DNA from: Arcicella rosea
GTDB taxonomy: Bacteria; Bacteroidota; Bacteroidia; Cytophagales; Spirosomataceae
NCBI RefSeq assembly: GCF_014204325.1
Contig: NZ_JACHKT010000001.1
Span: 1-64,000 of the forward strand
DNA length: 64,000 nt
Direction of reading: 5' to 3'
This document shows positions 61,090 to 64,000 of this stretch, piece after piece. Every line of letters begins with the position of its first letter. The first letter of the stretch is position 1. The translations under genes and the position numbers were made by a program. The notes below the pieces were generated by a model. The model made no database searches and had not been told where the DNA came from. It worked only from the letters and a program-made list of their open reading frames with translations.

Positions 61090-61317
61090 TCATTTTCCGT
61101 CTAATCTTACTTCTGTAATCGTTACAAAAGCACCATTAACTTCGGCGTTGTCAATCGGAGCATCAGTAATAATTACTTTCAATTGCCCTTTAGGAGCATT
61201 CGGATCTTGCTCGGTTGCTTCTGGCATTACATTTTCATCATCTTTACTGCATGACCATTGTAAAGTAGCAATTCCGAAAGCCATTAGAGCTTAAATAAGG
61301 ATTCTTTTAGTTTTCAT
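61090..61317 (-). pseudogene. Broken DUF4382 lipoprotein gene
   Basis: The original start codon appears to be at 61317: MKTKRILI, then a TAA stop at 61293-61291, then ALMAFGIATLQWSCSKDDEN in the same frame, which restores a proper lipoprotein signal with WSC lipobox. The frame continues into PKGQLKVIITDAPIDNAEVN and FVTITEVRLDGK, the start of a DUF4382 domain, then ends at TGA. Full-length relatives continue for more than 100 further residues. So both a nonsense change and a large 3' loss are visible. Confidence 0.75.
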
Positions 61318-61713
61318 AAGACATAAGTTTAAGATTTGAATAATTGAATTGGAATTTTGCGTTTTTGGATATTTACCTGTAAATCTAAATTTCTTAATTT
61401 GAATCTGTCTGTTTTCGCTCTTTGAGTCTAAAAGAATAATGCTTGGATGATGAAACGCTTGTTGGTTTAAAAGCTTATTTAAGTTGTAAATTATTGATTT
61501 TTAGCGTTTTGATTTTATAAGAGCTATGATTCCTTCACATCATTGTGTGATGAAAAACCGAAATTTTAAGCACAAAAAGTTTTTTGGATTTGAAAGAAGA
61601 AAAGATAGAAATTGGGGAAAAACGTGTAGGAATGTGTAGTTTTTGGGACAACCCAAGAGAATGCAGATTACTCAGTAATTAATTAGGTGTGCAAAATATA
61701 TCAGGATAAAACC

Positions 61714-61789
61714 TGTAGCGGTAACTCTTGCAGTTACCGATTGACAATTGCCGAGATAAGAAACTGTAACCGTAAAGGTTACCGCTACA
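61714..61789. repeat. 76-bp paired-hairpin repeat, copy B
   Basis: It is identical in length to copy A at 37919-37994 and differs at 7 positions. The terminal 13 bases of the right side are unchanged. In the left hairpin C-to-T and G-to-A changes occur at the two bases that pair with each other (GGTAACT/AGTTACC instead of GGTAACC/GGTTACC). Confidence 0.8.
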
Positions 61790-61910
61790 CGTAATTTATT
61801 CTTTTAGCATTGGGAGTAATCTCAGTTGTTTTTTAAACCCAGAAAGCTATTTTTGAAATGATACTGAAGTAATGAGTACAATTTAAGAGATGTTTTATTG
61901 TTTGCAAGTA

Positions 61911-61944
61911 ATTGATAATTAGATTTTTATTTCTAATTATCAAT
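61911..61944 (-). terminator. Terminator of the T9SS protein gene
   Basis: ATTGATAATTAGA (61911-61923) and TCTAATTATCAAT (61932-61944) form a perfect 13-bp AT-rich stem with an 8-base T-rich loop, about 20 bases after the stop codon of the minus-strand gene. Confidence 0.65.
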
Positions 61945-61965
61945 CACAATTTGCTAATAAATTAG

Positions 61966-64000
61966 TTAGTTTTTGATAAACTTCAATATTGCTCGATGTT
62001 TGTCTGAAAGGTATTCAATGAAATATTGACCACAAGATAAATGTTCAAGGTTGATGATGGTAAAAGTTGAATAGTGTTGTGTATCAATTTGTTGAATTTT
62101 TTGACCGTTTGCTCCTAAGATAGTTAAACTTGCTTTATCTATTGGATGAAATACTTTTAAAGTTTGCTGTGCTGGATTTGGCCCAAGTGAAATTTTATAG
62201 ACAGATTCTTCTTCCATCGTTAAAGGAGTATTCACTGTTCCTTTTAAGGCTACTAGTTTATCACTCATACCCGACGAAGCATGTGTAATATTTCCTGTAA
62301 AAGTACCTATTAATTTAGCTGTCATTCTTACAGCAATACTTGTCTGAGGTAATTTTCCTGCCGTAGGTGAAAGCTTTAAACTTGAAGCTGCATTCACCCA
62401 AGTAGTATTATCTAAAGAAATTTCAAAATGAGGAGGAGGCAACAGCGTGACTTCACCCAGTAGATTTTCGCCTGAAAGATTATAAGTTTGGATGTTTGCA
62501 GGAACTCCGCCAATCAAGTAAACAAAATCTTGTAAGTTTTGACTAATGGTAAGTTCTACAGGTTTCATAATATTCAAATCTTTGACAGAACCCAACACGC
62601 TCAAATCTTTAATTTTGGCATATCGTCCCGCACTTGAACTACCCGTACTAAAATACATTCTGATAGTAATTGAATCTCCCGCTGTTAGATTGATTCCGTT
62701 TGCACCATTGAGGGCTAATTGGTAGAAAGTTGCCGTTTCACTAGGTTCTGAAACAGGCAAAGTGGGCGTGGTAAATGCACCATTGGCAGTATTTGGCATA
62801 GGTACACCATTTATCAAGCCGCCTGAAACATCAGCAGAATCAGCCTTAAAACCAGTTTTAGAATAAACAATAGCAAACTTTCCAGTTGCTGCGGCATATA
62901 ACGACATTTTTAAATTCAAGGAATCTACTTTTACCGAAAAGCCAGAAGAAGCTTTCAGCACAAATTGTTCGTATAATCCACGATTCAAATTATTACCAAA
63001 TCCACCGCCAGCGGTCGTCCATAAACCTCCGCCATCAACTGAAGGAGCAAAGGCTTGTCCGTGCAATGTCGAGTATGCAGGAATCACCGAATTATTGGAA
63101 AGGCTAAGTTTTTTCAGAACTGGTTTTGCAACAGATACACCTTTAGCTCTTAATGCCAGACTATCATTATCAGATGAACTCATTGCCCAAAAAGCCAAAC
63201 GCTGTGAAATTGGTAATGGGTCGGTTTGTGTAGAACCATTTACTGAGATAGATTTACTGGTTGCATCCTTACTTACATGCAGAATATTTCCACTAAAAGT
63301 ACCTGCTTGGGTACTATTTAAACGCACCTGAATACTTGTTGAAGTAATACTGCCATTGGTAGGTGTCAAGGAAAAATTACTTGAAGAACCAAGCCAAGTT
63401 TTGCCAGCATCAGCAGAAATTTCAAAATTATTAGGGACTGTAATGCTTAGTTTTTCGGCTAAGTTTTCGGCAGATAAACTATACACTTGTGCAGCAGAAG
63501 CTTTTCCCAAACCTTGCATAAAATCTTTGGGTGTACCAACTATCGTAATTGTTGGAACACTTGAAACGGTTAAAGTATCTGATACAAAATCTTTAAAACC
63601 AGTTTTGCTTCCTCTTAATAAATAGTAATAAGTTTTGCCAGCAGCAGGAGCGGCATCTGTCAAACTAAAATTGATGATTGTATCCGTACTAGCAACGGTT
63701 TCATTGAGCTTCGTAAAAGTTGCTTTATTGTCTGTACTTCTGTACAATTCATAGCGAATGTCTTTCATTGCCCAAGCTGTGTTCCATGCAAAAGAAGTAG
63801 GTGTAGAAAGATTTACTCCTTTGTTTACTTTAATATTTACCAAAGCAATTTCTGCTTTTGGGGTTGTACAAAAATCTGGAGTAGTAGTACATGGATTCCA
63901 ATTGCCAAATACTTTGGTATTATCGTAATAAGCCGATGCATCAGTATCACTTAATTGCTTTGACCATGTTACTCTTTTACTAATATCTGCCAAACTACCA
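61966..64000 (-). CDS. Partial large T9SS-exported protein, probably a pectinase-type enzyme
   Basis: The frame is open to the end of the window, so the 5' part is missing. The visible ~678 residues begin with the end of what may be a right-handed beta-helix (SKRVTWSKQLSDTDASAYYD, VFGNWNPC), as in pectin esterases or pectate lyases. An Fn3-like domain follows (STPTSFAWNTAWAMKDIRYE), then a beta-sandwich repeat (TITIVGTPKDFMQGLGKASA to VNGS), a Ser/Gly-rich beta-module (LAFWAMSSSDNDS to VLGSV), a second copy of the repeat (LTISQNLQDFVYLIGG to GTV) and a type A T9SS domain (ISLGPNPAQQTLKV to LKFIKN). The enzyme assignment rests on the first 35 residues only. Confidence 0.65.
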   Translation of the reverse strand, partial: GSLADISKRVTWSKQLSDTDASAYYDNTKVFGNWNPCTTTPDFCTTPKAEIALVNIKVNKGVNLSTPTSFAWNTAWAMKDIRYELYRSTDNKATFTKLNETVASTDTIINFSLTDAAPAAGKTYYYLLRGSKTGFKDFVSDTLTVSSVPTITIVGTPKDFMQGLGKASAAQVYSLSAENLAEKLSITVPNNFEISADAGKTWLGSSSNFSLTPTNGSITSTSIQVRLNSTQAGTFSGNILHVSKDATSKSISVNGSTQTDPLPISQRLAFWAMSSSDNDSLALRAKGVSVAKPVLKKLSLSNNSVIPAYSTLHGQAFAPSVDGGGLWTTAGGGFGNNLNRGLYEQFVLKASSGFSVKVDSLNLKMSLYAAATGKFAIVYSKTGFKADSADVSGGLINGVPMPNTANGAFTTPTLPVSEPSETATFYQLALNGANGINLTAGDSITIRMYFSTGSSSAGRYAKIKDLSVLGSVKDLNIMKPVELTISQNLQDFVYLIGGVPANIQTYNLSGENLLGEVTLLPPPHFEISLDNTTWVNAASSLKLSPTAGKLPQTSIAVRMTAKLIGTFTGNITHASSGMSDKLVALKGTVNTPLTMEEESVYKISLGPNPAQQTLKVFHPIDKASLTILGANGQKIQQIDTQHYSTFTIINLEHLSCGQYFIEYLSDKHRAILKFIKN

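Larger units (their letters stand above)
61318..61965. other. Intergenic region with repeat and terminator
   Basis: The 648-base AT-rich gap has the promoter side of the dead DUF4382 gene, the second 76-bp paired-hairpin element (61714-61789) and the terminator of the T9SS protein gene (61911-61944). The stretches 61330-61700 and 61800-61900 show nothing I can name. Confidence 0.6.

Overview
The window is AT-rich DNA from a Bacteroidota chromosome, most likely order Cytophagales. The evidence is a SusC/SusD polysaccharide locus, type IX secretion (T9SS) C-terminal sorting domains on several secreted proteins, TonB-type outer-membrane receptors with CarboxypepD_reg domains, LytS/LytTR two-component pairs, Bacteroidota-style lipoproteins and the near absence of Shine-Dalgarno sequences. 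Genus was assigned by feel only and is not claimed.

Layout. 1-3.6 kb: an LruC/DUF4114 surface lipoprotein, a long gene-poor stretch with a possible gene remnant, and a small unknown protein. 3.6-16.8 kb, all on the minus strand: a seven-gene polysaccharide utilisation locus read SusC, SusD, IPT-domain surface glycan-binding lipoprotein, GH-A-clan lipoprotein hydrolase, GH44-like endoglucanase with T9SS tail, GH9 endoglucanase, GH5 endoglucanase with T9SS tail. It looks built for a beta-1,4-glucan such as xyloglucan, mixed-linkage glucan or cellulose. A strong hairpin after the glycan-binding gene probably sets the ratio of binding proteins to enzymes. 17-26.6 kb: a Tat-type sugar isomerase/epimerase-like protein, a NUDIX/winged-helix regulator with a palindrome upstream, YceI, a TonB-type receptor, a LytS/LytTR pair and a cytosolic GH1 beta-glucosidase that could finish off imported oligosaccharides.

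26.7-32.6 kb is accessory-like: an AAA-ATPase plus RloB (AbiL-type) candidate defence pair with a palindrome at its start codon, a four-helix membrane protein, a Tat-leader pirin with a receiver-like partner, an NlpC/P60 peptidase, and a small protein plus PIN-domain toxin. 32.6-46.9 kb: a MurG-like glycosyltransferase with an LpxH-like phosphoesterase, a PhoB-type regulator, an ATP-grasp enzyme, a Tat phosphoesterase, a divergent NarL-type two-component pair, a thioredoxin/TPR protein, aroE, ruvX, a CtpA-type protease and membrane proteins. 47.1-53.9 kb: a phosphoribosyltransferase and nuoL-nuoM-nuoN, with a LytS-type kinase gene placed antisense between nuoM and nuoN. 54-64 kb: thioesterase, DUF2911, a second LytS/LytTR pair, a fatty-acid-hydroxylase-like protein, secreted hydrolases, a dead DUF4382 gene and the 3' part of a large T9SS protein.

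The most unusual non-coding content is structured repeats. At 55384-55572 there are three tandem 63-bp units, each carrying a short palindrome and a surrounding stem whose bases change in a compensated way, the last one shaped as a terminator. Two 76-bp paired-hairpin elements (37919-37994 and 61714-61789) are about 91 percent identical and show one compensated base pair. Three other elements of similar design lie at 3520, 17099 and 42262. No tRNA, rRNA, CRISPR array or intact insertion sequence was recognised.
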